DNA from: DASSUW01 sp963806395
GTDB taxonomy: Bacteria; Actinomycetota; Thermoleophilia; Solirubrobacterales; Solirubrobacteraceae
Assembly: GCA_963806395.1 (NCBI GenBank)
Contig: CAWDYI010000017.1
Coordinates: 31,895-95,894, forward strand
Direction of reading: 5' to 3'
DNA length: 64,000 nucleotides
Positions 42,261-51,072 of this stretch are shown here, piece after piece. Under the pieces are notes generated by a model. The model was not told the origin of the DNA. It did no database searches and saw nothing but the letters and a program-made list of their open reading frames with translations. How positions within the stretch are numbered: position 1 is the stretch's first letter; every line of letters begins with the position of its first letter. The position numbers and the translations under genes are program-made.

Positions 42261-43070
42261 ATGACGAACACGCCGAACAACGTCGAGATCGACGCACGGT
42301 ACTTCGTCGAGACCGCGGCTCGCACGTTCTACCTCCTCCAGGCGGTCGCGGAGATCGACGCGCCGGCGCCGCTGACCACGATCGTCGAGCGGCTCGGCTG
42401 GAGCAAGCCGGCGGTGTACCGCCTGGTGCGAACGCTGGAGGCGATCGGCGCGCTGCGCCAGCAGGACGGCAAGGGCTACGTGCTCGGTCCCGCGCTGATC
42501 ACGCTCGGGCTGTCGGCGCTCCACGCCACGGGCCTCGTCGGCATCGCGCGCCCGCACCTGGAGAAGCTGCACGCGGAGGTGGAGGAGACCGTCGTGCTGA
42601 CCGTCCTCGACGGGCGCGAGGTCGTGTACGTCGACCGGATCGAGGCCGACAAGATCCTCATCCCGCGCACGCGCCTGGGCTCGCGCCTGCCCGCGTACTG
42701 CACCTCGACCGGCCAGGTGCTGCTCGCCGGCCTCAGCGACGAGGACGTCCAGCGCCGCCTCGCCGACCAGACCTTCGACCGCGTCGGCCCGAACACGCTG
42801 GAGACGCTCGAAGAGCTGATGGAGCGGCTCGGCGAGATCCGCCGCCGCGGCTTCGCCCTGCAGGACGAGGAGCTGACGATCGGGCATCGCTCGGCGGCCG
42901 CCGCGATCCGCGACCACACGGGCTCCGTGGCCGCCGCGGTCAGCGTGTCGGTGCCGACGGCGCGCGTCTCACGGCAGCAGCTGATCCGCTTCGCCACCGA
43001 CTCGCTCGTGCCCACCGCGGAGGCGATCAGCGGCGTCCTCGGAGGCATCCCGGCGCCCGCGCCGCGCTGA
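42261..43070 (+). CDS. IclR-family transcriptional regulator
   Basis: A 269-residue regulator from ATG 42261. The winged HTH ('LTTIVERLGWSKPAVYRLVRTLEAIGAL', here summarised) spans about residues 37-80 and is followed by 'GYVLGPALITLGL'. The effector-binding IclR domain (about 95-255) includes 'SRLPAYCTSTGQVLLAG' and 'RRRGFALQDEELTIG'. It probably responds to a catabolic intermediate. It sits between the importer and hydantoinase operons and is preceded by its own copy of the inverted repeat, which makes it the best candidate to bind all five 7-5-7 sites. This is inference. Confidence 0.93.
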   Translation: MTNTPNNVEIDARYFVETAARTFYLLQAVAEIDAPAPLTTIVERLGWSKPAVYRLVRTLEAIGALRQQDGKGYVLGPALITLGLSALHATGLVGIARPHLEKLHAEVEETVVLTVLDGREVVYVDRIEADKILIPRTRLGSRLPAYCTSTGQVLLAGLSDEDVQRRLADQTFDRVGPNTLETLEELMERLGEIRRRGFALQDEELTIGHRSAAAAIRDHTGSVAAAVSVSVPTARVSRQQLIRFATDSLVPTAEAISGVLGGIPAPAPR

Positions 43071-43081
43071 CGCGCCGGTCG

Positions 43082-43111
43082 TTGACGTTTCGCGCGCCGA
43101 TCCACTAGAGT
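43082..43111 (+). promoter_or_regulatory. Sigma-70-type promoter before hyuA
   Basis: TTGACG (43082-43087), an 18-base spacer and TAGAGT (43106-43111). It is the same shape as the promoter at 36652-36681, with the operator again starting 8 bases after the -10 box. Confidence 0.7.
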
Positions 43112-43118
43112 ACCGGTG

Positions 43119-43137
43119 AGCGAAGTGATTTGTCGCT
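43119..43137. promoter_or_regulatory. 7-5-7 inverted repeat (operator) before hyuA
   Basis: AGCGAAG-TGATT-TGTCGCT; AGCGA/TCGCT arms are perfect. Its placement over the expected +1 is identical to the sites at 33527 and 36688. Confidence 0.65.
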
Positions 43138-43170
43138 GGGCGATATAGAGGCACTCCGCGGAGAGGGTTG

Positions 43171-45255
43171 ATGATCAGGATCGGACTCGATGTCGGCGGG
43201 ACGTTCACGGACGTCGTGGCGCTCGACGAGGCCACGGGTGCGACCGCGTGGACGAAGGTCCTGACGAACACGGAGTCACCGAGCGCCGGCGTGCTCGCGG
43301 CGATCGATGCGACCGGCGTCTCGTACCCGGAGATCTCGGCCCTGCGGCTCGGCACGACCCTCGGCGTGAACGCCCTCCTGACCGGCGCCGGCGCTCGCAC
43401 CGGGCTGATCACCACCCGCGGCTTCCGCGACGTGCTCGAGATCCGGCGGACGCATCGCCAGGCGCTGTTCGATCTCGACGAGCGGTTCCCCGAGCCGCTG
43501 GTCCCGCGCGAGCTGCGGCTGGAGGTCGATGAGCGGGTCGACGCCAACGGCGCGGTGGTGCGCCCGCTCGACACCGACGGCGTGCGCGCCGCCTGGCGGC
43601 AGCTCGAGGCGGCCGGCGTCGAGAGCGTCGCGGTCGTGTTCCTGTTCTCGTTCGAGAACGCCGACCACGAGCAGCTCGCGCGCGACGTGCTCGTCGCCGA
43701 GGGCGCGACCCGCGTGTTCCTCTCCTCCGACGTGCTGCCGGCGTATCGCGAGTACGAGCGCACGTCGACGACCGTGGCCGCCGCGCGCATCGCCGTGGCC
43801 GTCGAGGAGTACGTCGGCCTGCTCGGCGAGCGCCTCGCGGAGCGCGGCGTGCCCCACGGCCGCCTGGCGCTGATGACCAACTCCGGCGGGGCGCTGTCCG
43901 CGAGCACCGCAGCCCAGCTGCCGATCGCGACGCTCCTCTCGGGACCGGCCGGCGGGGTCGAGGCGGCGCGCTGGCTCGCCGCACAGGCCGGCTCGAAGGA
44001 CCTCGTCACGCTCGACATGGGCGGCACGAGCTGCGACGTGTCGGGCATCGTCGACGGCATCGCCGACGAGCGGCTCGACATGTCCGTGAGCGGGCACGTC
44101 ATCAGCTACCCGACGTTCGACATCGAGACGATCGGCGCCGGCGGCGGGAGCATCGCGTGGATCGACAGCGGCGGCACGCTGCGCGTCGGGCCGCGCTCGG
44201 CCGGCAGCCTGCCCGGCCCGGCCTGCTACGGCAGCGGCGGCACGGAGCCGACGGTCACCGATGCGAACCTCGTGCTCGGCCGCTACGACCCGGCAGCGCT
44301 GCTGGGCGGTTCGGTCCGTCTCGATCTCGATGCCGCTCGGGCCGCCATCCAGCGGATCGCCGAGCCGCTCGGCCTCGGCGTCGAGGAGACGGCGGCGGGG
44401 ATCCTGCGGATCGTCAACATCCTGATGACGAACGCCGTGCGCGTCATCTCCGTCGAGCGCGGCCGCGACGTGCGCGACTTCACGCTCGTGGCGTACGGCG
44501 GCGCCGGCCCGACGCACGCGGCCGAGATCGCCCGCGAGCTGTCGATCCCGCGCGTGCTCGTCCCGCCGTTCCCCGGCTGCGCGTCCGCGTTCGGGGCCGT
44601 CATCTCAGGCGGCCGGCGCGACTTCGTCCGCACGATCGGGCGGCGCACCGACACGATCGACGTCGCGGGCCTCGACGCGCTGACGCAGAGCCTGCGCACG
44701 CGCGCGGCGGAAGCGCTGCGGGTCGAGGGCTTCCCGGACGAGCTGGTGCGCGTCGAGACCTGGCTCGACCTCCGTTACGAGGGCCAGTCGCACCCGCTGA
44801 GCGTGTCCCATCCCGACGCCGCGCTGAGCCAGGAGTCGCTGGCGGGCGCGGTCGCGGAGTTCCATGCACTCCACCGCCAGCTCTACGGCCACAGCTTCGA
44901 CGACGTCCCGGTCGAGACCGTGAACGTGCGCGTGAAGGGCCTGGCCCGGCGCGCGGACCCCGAGATGTGGTGGGACTGGGACCGGACCACCGGCCCGGCC
45001 GAGCTGAGCCGCACGCGCCCCGTCCACATGGGCGAGGGCCACGGGATCATCGACGCGGTCGTCCGGCACCGGCACGAGCTGGCCGTCGACGAGCGCCTGG
45101 AGGGACCGGCCGTGATCCACCAGCTCGACTCCACGGTGCTGGTACCGCCCGGGTTCACGGCGCGGGCGCTCGCGGGCGGCAGCCTGCTGCTCAGCGACAC
45201 GGCGGCCAGCCCGACGGTCGCGACGCCGGCCGAGCGCGTGGGAGCGACGCGATGA
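43171..45255 (+). CDS. hyuA: Hydantoinase/oxoprolinase A subunit (first pair)
   Basis: A 694-residue protein. ATG 43171 is chosen; TTG 43168 just before it fits the GGAGAGGG site equally well. The ATP-binding ASKHA fold is seen as 'RIGLDVGGTFTDVVAL' at the N-terminus, 'TLDMGGTSCDVSGI' and 'IGAGGGSIAW' in the centre and 'VAYGGAGPTHAAEIAREL' later. The large subunit phosphorylates or activates the lactam carbonyl for ring opening; the family includes N-methylhydantoinase, 5-oxoprolinase and caprolactamase, so the substrate is open. It overlaps hyuB by 4 bases (ATGA). Confidence 0.9.
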   Translation: MIRIGLDVGGTFTDVVALDEATGATAWTKVLTNTESPSAGVLAAIDATGVSYPEISALRLGTTLGVNALLTGAGARTGLITTRGFRDVLEIRRTHRQALFDLDERFPEPLVPRELRLEVDERVDANGAVVRPLDTDGVRAAWRQLEAAGVESVAVVFLFSFENADHEQLARDVLVAEGATRVFLSSDVLPAYREYERTSTTVAAARIAVAVEEYVGLLGERLAERGVPHGRLALMTNSGGALSASTAAQLPIATLLSGPAGGVEAARWLAAQAGSKDLVTLDMGGTSCDVSGIVDGIADERLDMSVSGHVISYPTFDIETIGAGGGSIAWIDSGGTLRVGPRSAGSLPGPACYGSGGTEPTVTDANLVLGRYDPAALLGGSVRLDLDAARAAIQRIAEPLGLGVEETAAGILRIVNILMTNAVRVISVERGRDVRDFTLVAYGGAGPTHAAEIARELSIPRVLVPPFPGCASAFGAVISGGRRDFVRTIGRRTDTIDVAGLDALTQSLRTRAAEALRVEGFPDELVRVETWLDLRYEGQSHPLSVSHPDAALSQESLAGAVAEFHALHRQLYGHSFDDVPVETVNVRVKGLARRADPEMWWDWDRTTGPAELSRTRPVHMGEGHGIIDAVVRHRHELAVDERLEGPAVIHQLDSTVLVPPGFTARALAGGSLLLSDTAASPTVATPAERVGATR

Positions 45256-47012
45256 GCGACCCGATCACGATCGAGGTGATCCGGCACGGCCTGCATGCGG
45301 CCGCGCGCGAGATGGGCGTCACCCTGCGGCGGACGTCCTGCTCGCCGATCTTCAACGAGGGCAACGACTACTCGTGCGCGATCTTCAACGCGCGCGCGGA
45401 GCTGGTGAGCCACGGCGAGACGCTCCCGATCCACCTCGGCTCGATGCCCTTCTCCGTCCGCTTCGCGTACCACACGTTCGGGCCCGACGACCTCGAGCCG
45501 GGTGACGCGATCCTGCTCAACGACCCGTTCCGCGGCGGCTCGCACCTCCCCGACGTCACGATCGTCTCGCCGGTCTTCGTCGGCGACCGGCTGGTCGGCT
45601 TCGCGGCCAATCGCGCACACCACCTCGACATCGGCGGCACCGTGCCCGGCAGCTTCTACGCCGAGGCGACCGAGAACTACCAGGAAGGGCTGCGGATCAC
45701 TCCGATCAAGCTCTTCCACGCCGGCGTGATCGACGATCGCCTGCTCGAGCTCGTGCTCAACAACTGCCGGCTGCCGAACCAGATGCGGATGGACCTGCAG
45801 AGCCAGGTGTCCGCCAACCAGACCGCGATCTCGCGCGTGCAGGGCCTCGCCGAGCGCTACGGCTTCGACGTCTTCGAGTCCGCCGTCGAGGCGATCTTCG
45901 ACAACTCCGAGCGGCGGATGCGGGCGGTGATCGCCTCGTGGCCGGACGGCGACTACGCGGCCTCGGACTTCCTCGACAACGACGGCATCACCGAGGACCG
46001 CTGCGAGATCCACGCGACCGTGCGCGTGCGGGGCGACGGCGTGGTGGTCGACTTCACGGGCAGCGCGAAGCAGAGCGCGGGCCCGATCAACGCGGTGCTC
46101 GGCTACACGTACGCCGGGGTCTACATGAGCTTCCAGGCCGCGACCGACCCCGACATGGTGCCCAACAGCGGCTGCTACCGGCCGATCGAGGTGATCGCGC
46201 CCGAGGGGACGATCGTCAACCCGCGCTTCCCCGCTGCCTGCACCGGCGGCAACGAGGTCGCGATGGTCGTCAACAACACCGTCTTCCGCGCGCTGGCCGC
46301 GATCCCGCGCGACGGCCCGCATCCGACGGTGATGGCGTGCGACCAGGGGTCGTCGAACAACCTCCTGCTCGCCGGCACCGACCCGCGGTCCGACGCGCGC
46401 TACGTCTTCTACGAGTACCCCGAGGGCGGCTGGGGCGGCAACGAGAACCGGGACGGCCTGAGCGCGGTGTTCGCGCTGGCCGGCAACACCTGGAACATCC
46501 CGGTCGAGGCGATCGAGCGGCGGTTCCCGGTTCGCGTCGAGCGCTACGAGTACCGCACCGACAGCGGAGGGGCCGGGATCCATCGCGGAGGGCTCGGCGT
46601 CCGGCGCGACTACCGCGTCCTCGACCACGAGGCCGAGCTGTCGATCGTCGGCAACCGCGCGCTCGTGCCGCCCTGGGGCCTCGACGGCGGTCGCGAGGGA
46701 GGCTGCGCCGACTACCTCCTCGACGCCGACACGCCCGACGAGCGGCCGGCCGCCCCGCGGCTGCGCTCGAAGGGAACGATGATCAAAGTCGCACCGGGCA
46801 CGGTCGTAACGCAGCTCACCGCCGGCGGCGGCGGTTGGGGCGACCCTGCGGACCGTGACCCGGCGCGAGTCGTCGCCGACGTCCGCGCCGGCTTCGTCAG
46901 CCGCGAGGCGGCGCGCGACGTCTACCGCGTCGCCGTGACCGGCGACGGACAGCTCGACGCCGCCGCCACCGAGCGACTGCGCTCTCCAACACCGAACAGA
47001 GGGGTCACCTGA
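45252..47012 (+). CDS. hyuB: Hydantoinase/oxoprolinase B subunit (first pair)
   Basis: A 586-residue protein from ATG 45252. It opens 'DPITIEVIRHGLHAAAREMG' followed by 'TSCSPIFNEGNDYSCAIFN', with 'GDAILLNDPFRGGSHLPDVTI' and 'VDFTGSAKQSAGPINAVLG' as further family landmarks and the Gly-rich 'TAGGGGWGDP' near the end. With HyuA it hydrolyses a cyclic amide in an ATP-dependent reaction. The stop overlaps the M24 gene start (TGATG), so the product probably feeds the M24 protein. Confidence 0.9.
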   Translation: MSDPITIEVIRHGLHAAAREMGVTLRRTSCSPIFNEGNDYSCAIFNARAELVSHGETLPIHLGSMPFSVRFAYHTFGPDDLEPGDAILLNDPFRGGSHLPDVTIVSPVFVGDRLVGFAANRAHHLDIGGTVPGSFYAEATENYQEGLRITPIKLFHAGVIDDRLLELVLNNCRLPNQMRMDLQSQVSANQTAISRVQGLAERYGFDVFESAVEAIFDNSERRMRAVIASWPDGDYAASDFLDNDGITEDRCEIHATVRVRGDGVVVDFTGSAKQSAGPINAVLGYTYAGVYMSFQAATDPDMVPNSGCYRPIEVIAPEGTIVNPRFPAACTGGNEVAMVVNNTVFRALAAIPRDGPHPTVMACDQGSSNNLLLAGTDPRSDARYVFYEYPEGGWGGNENRDGLSAVFALAGNTWNIPVEAIERRFPVRVERYEYRTDSGGAGIHRGGLGVRRDYRVLDHEAELSIVGNRALVPPWGLDGGREGGCADYLLDADTPDERPAAPRLRSKGTMIKVAPGTVVTQLTAGGGGWGDPADRDPARVVADVRAGFVSREAARDVYRVAVTGDGQLDAAATERLRSPTPNRGVT

Positions 47013-48286
47013 TGCCGATTGTCACTCCCGGCTACCTGGAAGGGACGCGCGGCAACATGGGCGTCGACTGGGAGAGCCGCGTCGACCTCGATCGGCTGCG
47101 CCGGGAGCGCACCGGGAAGGCCACCACGGCGATCGCGGACGCGGGCTACGACGCCGTGCTCCTGCTCGCGGACCCGAACATCCGCTACGTCACGAGCGTG
47201 GCCACGAGCTCGGTATCCGGTGCCGGCGGCTTCCACTACTCGATGCTCACCGCGCGCGGCGAGATCACGCATTGGGACAGCGCCGACCACGCGTCCGTGC
47301 AGAGGGAGACGTGCCCGTGGCTGAACGACGTCCGCTACGCGGCGCCGGGGATCGGCATCGTCCCGGCCGCGATCGGCGGCGGGCCGGGGGCCGACATGAT
47401 GCGCAAGGCGATGGTCGACGAGATCGTCGGCGCGCTGAGCGACCGCGGCATCACGTCCGGACGCCTCGGGGTCGACGTCTCCCAGCCGGCGCTGATGGCC
47501 GACCTCGAGGCGGCGGGCTTCACCGTCGACGCGGGCGCCGGGGGCGCGATCGCGTGGGCCCGAGCGATCAAGACCAGCGACGAGATCGAGTGCCTGCGGA
47601 TGTCGGCCGCGATCTGCGAGGCCGGGTTCCAGGCCATGAAGGAGTCGATCCGCCCCGGCGTGCGCGACAACGAGGTGTTCGCCGAGATGGTCAAGAAGAT
47701 CATCGACCTCGGCGGCGAGCATGGCGGCGGCACGATCTCGAGCGGTCCGGAGACGTGGCCCAAGGCGCAGGTCGATGTGAGCGACCGCATCATCCGCCCG
47801 GGCGACGTCGTGTACGCCGACCTCTACAACATCGGCTACAACGGCTATCGCTCGTGCTACTACCGCACGTTCAGCTGCGGCAAGGCGCGGCCGCAGACGC
47901 ATGACGCCTACAAGCGCGCGGTCGAGAACCTCTACAACGTGCTCGAGGCGATGAAGCCGGGAGCCACGACGGCCGACGCCGCCACGTTCTTCCCGGACGC
48001 CGAGGGTGAGTACTGGGACTACTACGGCGCCCGTCAGGCCTGGCAGATCACCACCAACCACTGGGGCCACGGCATCGGCCTGTCGCTGTACGAGATCCCG
48101 CTGATCTGGCGCGGCGTCTCGCTCGACCACCCGATGGAGCTCCAGGAGGGCATGACGCTCGCCGTCGAGACGCAGGACCGCGACGGGTCGCAGGGCGTGC
48201 GGGTGGAGGAGATGGTCGTGATCCGCGAAGGCGGCGTCGAGGTGCTGTCGTCGTGGCCCGTCTGGGAGATCGTCGAGGTCGACTGA
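47012..48286 (+). CDS. M24-family (creatinase/aminopeptidase P fold) protein with altered metal site
   Basis: A 424-residue pita-bread-fold protein from ATG 47012: a creatinase N-domain at about 25-185, an M24 domain at about 190-420. Of the five metal ligands expected, Asp270 ('DVVYADLYNIG'), His353 ('HWGHGIGL'), Glu386 ('LAVETQDRD') and Glu399 ('VRVEEMVV') are present. The second Asp is replaced by Cys282 ('YRSCYYRTF'). Such variants are often hydrolases or lyases without aminopeptidase activity; creatinase itself lacks the metals. Placed after hyuAB, it may hydrolyse an N-carbamoyl or amide product. Confidence 0.85.
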   Translation: MPIVTPGYLEGTRGNMGVDWESRVDLDRLRRERTGKATTAIADAGYDAVLLLADPNIRYVTSVATSSVSGAGGFHYSMLTARGEITHWDSADHASVQRETCPWLNDVRYAAPGIGIVPAAIGGGPGADMMRKAMVDEIVGALSDRGITSGRLGVDVSQPALMADLEAAGFTVDAGAGGAIAWARAIKTSDEIECLRMSAAICEAGFQAMKESIRPGVRDNEVFAEMVKKIIDLGGEHGGGTISSGPETWPKAQVDVSDRIIRPGDVVYADLYNIGYNGYRSCYYRTFSCGKARPQTHDAYKRAVENLYNVLEAMKPGATTADAATFFPDAEGEYWDYYGARQAWQITTNHWGHGIGLSLYEIPLIWRGVSLDHPMELQEGMTLAVETQDRDGSQGVRVEEMVVIREGGVEVLSSWPVWEIVEVD

Positions 48287-49479
48287 TCGGCAAGCTCGAG
48301 GACAGGATCAGGAGCGTCGCCGACGCGGAGCACTTCGCGCGGCGGCGGCTGCCTCGCAGCCTCGCCCTCGAGATCGAGTCCGGCGACCCCGAGCCGACGT
48401 TCGGCCGCAACCTCGAGGCCTTCGCCGCGGTCGGCTTCCGCCCGCGCGCGGGCGTCGCCTACCCGGCCCGCGACACGCGCACCACCGTGCTCGGGCGCGA
48501 GATCGCCTTCCCGGTGCTGATCGCCCCCACGGGCAACATCCGGATCAACCATCGCGACGCCGAGCCCGGCGTCGCACGCGCGGCGGGGGCCGCCGGGACG
48601 ATCGTCTGCGTAAGCACGTTCACCGGGCACCCGATCGAGGCCGTCACCGCCGCGGCCTCGGGGCCGGTGTTCTTCCAGCTCTACCTCGCGGGCGGCCGCG
48701 CGAACGTCGAGACGATGATCGACCGGGCGCGGGCCGCGGGCTGCGCGGCGCTCGTGATCACCATGGACACGGCCGCGCGGCCGCAGTCCGAGCGCAACGT
48801 CCGCGAGCGGGCGTTCCAGCCGTTCGACGACGACCTGCGCACGGCGGTGCGGTTCCTCCCGCAGGCGCTGAGACGGCCCGCGTGGCTGCTCGACTTCCTG
48901 CGCGACGGCCGGTCGATCGCGGCGCCGATGGCCCTGCGCGGCGACGGCAGCGTGATGTCGATGCCCGAGGCGCTGGCGACGGTGATGGCCGCACCGCCGG
49001 TATGGGACGACCTGGCCTGGATCCGCGAGCGCTGGGGCGGGCCGCTCGTCGTCAAGGGGCTGCTGTCGGTGGAGGACGCCCGGCGTGCCGTGGCCGCCGG
49101 CGCCGACGCGATCGTCGTGTCCAACCACGGCGGCCACCTGCTGCCCGGCACGCCGCCGACGCTGCAGGTGCTGCCCGAGATCGTCGCTGCGGTCGGCGAC
49201 GAGGTGGAGGTCCTGCTCGACAGCGGCGTGCGGCGCGGCGGCGACGTCGTCAAGGCCGTCGCGCTCGGTGCCCGCGCGGTGCTGATCGGCCGTGGCTACC
49301 TGTGGGCGCACGCCGCCGCGGGCGAGGCCGGCGTCCGGCGGATCCTCGACGTGTTCCGGGCGGGCATCGACGACACGCTCGCACTGCTCGGCTGCCCGTC
49401 GGTCGCCGCGCTCGACCCCTCCTACGTCACCGTCCCGGCGAGCTGGGGCGCGGACCGTTCGCTCCATGGCATCTCGTAG
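48253..49479 (+). CDS. FMN-dependent 2-hydroxyacid oxidase family with altered active-site Arg
   Basis: A 408-residue glycolate/lactate-oxidase-type TIM barrel from GTG 48253; the 34-base overlap with the M24 gene suggests a later start is possible. 'APTGNIRINHRDAEPGVARAAG', 'VKGLLSVEDARRAVAAGADAI' and 'LDSGVRRGGDVVKAVALGA' are FMN-site segments. The active-site His292 is intact in 'SNHGGHLLPG', but the following Arg (SNHG-(G/A)-R) that binds the substrate carboxylate is His295. The substrate may thus be a non-carboxylate or larger hydroxy compound. Confidence 0.87.
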   Translation: MARLGDRRGRLIGKLEDRIRSVADAEHFARRRLPRSLALEIESGDPEPTFGRNLEAFAAVGFRPRAGVAYPARDTRTTVLGREIAFPVLIAPTGNIRINHRDAEPGVARAAGAAGTIVCVSTFTGHPIEAVTAAASGPVFFQLYLAGGRANVETMIDRARAAGCAALVITMDTAARPQSERNVRERAFQPFDDDLRTAVRFLPQALRRPAWLLDFLRDGRSIAAPMALRGDGSVMSMPEALATVMAAPPVWDDLAWIRERWGGPLVVKGLLSVEDARRAVAAGADAIVVSNHGGHLLPGTPPTLQVLPEIVAAVGDEVEVLLDSGVRRGGDVVKAVALGARAVLIGRGYLWAHAAAGEAGVRRILDVFRAGIDDTLALLGCPSVAALDPSYVTVPASWGADRSLHGIS

Positions 49480-50014
49480 GCGCGCCATCCCGCTGTGCCC
49501 GCCGGATGCCCCCGCGCTGGTGGCGCTCGAGCAGCGCGGCATCGCGATCAGCGAGCTCTACCGCGTGCTCGCGAACCATCCGGACGCCCTCGACGCGTGG
49601 ACGCGGTTCGCGTGGGGGCTGCGGGGCCTGTCGACGACGACGCGCGCGCTGAAGGAGCTGCTGATCCTGCGCGCCGTGCACAAGAGCGGCGCTCGCTACG
49701 CCTGGCGCGACCACGTGCCGATGGCCCGGCAGGCGGGCGTCCCGGACGAGTGGATCGCCGCCCTGCCCGACTGGACCGAGTCGCCGCTGTTCGACGCGCC
49801 GACGCGCGCGGCGCTCGCATTCGCCGACGAGCTGATCGAGTTCGGCGTCGCCCAGGACCACCAGCTCGAGGAGCTCGGGCGCTTCTACTCGGCCGAGCAG
49901 GTGATCGAGCTCACGCTCACCGTCTCCTTCTACACGATGGTGCCGCGCGTCCTCAACGCGCTCCGCGTCCCGCTCGGCGACGACGACGTCACGGGACCAG
50001 CGGCGTCCCGATGA
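49466..50014 (+). CDS. Carboxymuconolactone decarboxylase family protein
   Basis: A 182-residue helical protein from ATG 49466, overlapping the oxidase end by 14 bases. 'ALKELLILRAVHKSGARYAWRDHVPMARQAGVP' (CMD core, here 'LLILRAVHKSGARYAWRDH') has the His but no CxxC, so it resembles decarboxylase-like rather than AhpD-like members. It may decarboxylate or isomerise an intermediate of the pathway. Its 3' end overlaps the opposing ABM gene by 26 bases. Confidence 0.85.
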   Translation: MASRRRAIPLCPPDAPALVALEQRGIAISELYRVLANHPDALDAWTRFAWGLRGLSTTTRALKELLILRAVHKSGARYAWRDHVPMARQAGVPDEWIAALPDWTESPLFDAPTRAALAFADELIEFGVAQDHQLEELGRFYSAEQVIELTLTVSFYTMVPRVLNALRVPLGDDDVTGPAASR

Positions 50015-50282
50015 CGCGGACGCGGTTCGCCAATCGCGGCCAGACGATCCCCTTGATGTAGCGCTCGAAGTGCTCCGAGGCGAAGTGCGCCTGGAACCCG
50101 TCCTCGTCGTCGTACTGCTCGTAGAGGAAGAAGACGCCGGCGTCCTCGCTCGAGCGGTGCGCCACGTATAGCTTGCAGGCCGGCTCCGCGCGCGTGAGCG
50201 GCGTCATCGCCTCGAGCGCCTCGCGAACCGTGTCCTCCTCACCGGGGTTGACGGTGTACGTCGCCGCGACTGTGTAGCTCAT
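49989..50282 (-). CDS. ABM-domain (antibiotic biosynthesis/quinol monooxygenase-like) protein
   Basis: A 97-residue ferredoxin-like protein from ATG 50282, preceded by AGGAGAG. 'EEDTVREALEAMTPLTRAEPACKLYVAHRS' and 'FFLYEQYDDEDGFQAHFASEHFERY' are typical of YgiN-like ABM monooxygenases; both are only outlined here. It may oxidise a quinol-like substrate without a cofactor or act as a small scavenger. It is divergent from the SDR gene and shares its 70-base start region, which holds the operator at 50322-50340. Confidence 0.82.
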   Translation of the reverse strand: MSYTVAATYTVNPGEEDTVREALEAMTPLTRAEPACKLYVAHRSSEDAGVFFLYEQYDDEDGFQAHFASEHFERYIKGIVWPRLANRVRVIGTPLVP

Positions 50283-50321
50283 CCACGACTCTCCTAGGTA
50301 GCTTGCCCTGTAGTATCGTAC

Positions 50322-50340
50322 AGCGAGACGCCAGTTCGTT
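50322..50340. promoter_or_regulatory. 7-5-7 inverted repeat between the ABM and SDR genes
   Basis: AGCGAGA-CGCCA-GTTCGTT; five to six of seven arm positions match the class. TAGTAT (50311-50316) is a possible -10 box five bases upstream for the rightward SDR operon. The site could control both divergent units. Confidence 0.5.
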
Positions 50341-50352
50341 TTCGCGACCTTG

Positions 50353-51072
50353 ATGCCGCCAGCCGCCCTCCTCAGTGGACGAGTCGTCGCCGTCACCGGG
50401 GCGAGCCGGGGCATCGGCGCGGCCATTGCCACGCACGCCGCGGAAGCCGGCGCCAAGGTGCTGGCCATCAGCCGCTCCGGCACGGCTCCCGAGCACGCCG
50501 CGATCGTCGCGCTCGGCGCCGACGTCACCGCGGAGGAGACGCCCGACGCGATCGTGCGCGAGTCGCTCGCGGCCTTCGGCCGGCTCGACGGCCTCGTCAA
50601 CTGCGCGGGGACGATCCATCACGCCGACTGCTGGGAGCACAGCGACGAGGCGTGGGACGACGTGTTCGAGACCAACCTCACGGCGCCGTTCCTGCTCTCG
50701 CAGCGCGCGGTCGCCCACTGGCTCGAGCACGAGCAGCCCGGCGTGATCGTGAACGTCACCTCGATCGAGTCCGAGGTCGTCTGCCCGCAGCAGGCCGGCT
50801 ACGCCGCGACGAAGGGCGGGCTGCTGGGGCTGACGCGCTCGATGGCCGTCGAGCTGTCGGGGCGCGGCATCCGCACCGTCGCGCTCGCGCCGGGGTACAC
50901 GACCACGGAGGCAGACGCCGTCAACCCGGAAGGGCTGGACGCGCTGATCCCGGCCGGCCGGATGGCCCGGCCGAGTGAGATCGCGGGCGCCGCCGTCTTC
51001 CTGCTCTCCGACCTCGCCGGCTACGTCACCGGCACGTCGCTGTTCGCGGACGGGGGGTACACGGCCCGATGA
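50353..51072 (+). CDS. SDR-family oxidoreductase
   Basis: A 239-residue classical SDR from ATG 50353. NAD(P) motif 'VAVTGASRGIGAAIATHA', 'NCAGTIHH' for NAG, catalytic Ser in 'VNVTSIESEVV' and 'YAATKGGLLGLTR' (YxxxK) are all intact. 'FADGGYTAR' is a normal C-terminus. It probably oxidises a secondary alcohol of the degraded compound. It overlaps a second SDR gene by 4 bases and the operon continues into an aldehyde dehydrogenase. Confidence 0.92.
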   Translation: MPPAALLSGRVVAVTGASRGIGAAIATHAAEAGAKVLAISRSGTAPEHAAIVALGADVTAEETPDAIVRESLAAFGRLDGLVNCAGTIHHADCWEHSDEAWDDVFETNLTAPFLLSQRAVAHWLEHEQPGVIVNVTSIESEVVCPQQAGYAATKGGLLGLTRSMAVELSGRGIRTVALAPGYTTTEADAVNPEGLDALIPAGRMARPSEIAGAAVFLLSDLAGYVTGTSLFADGGYTAR

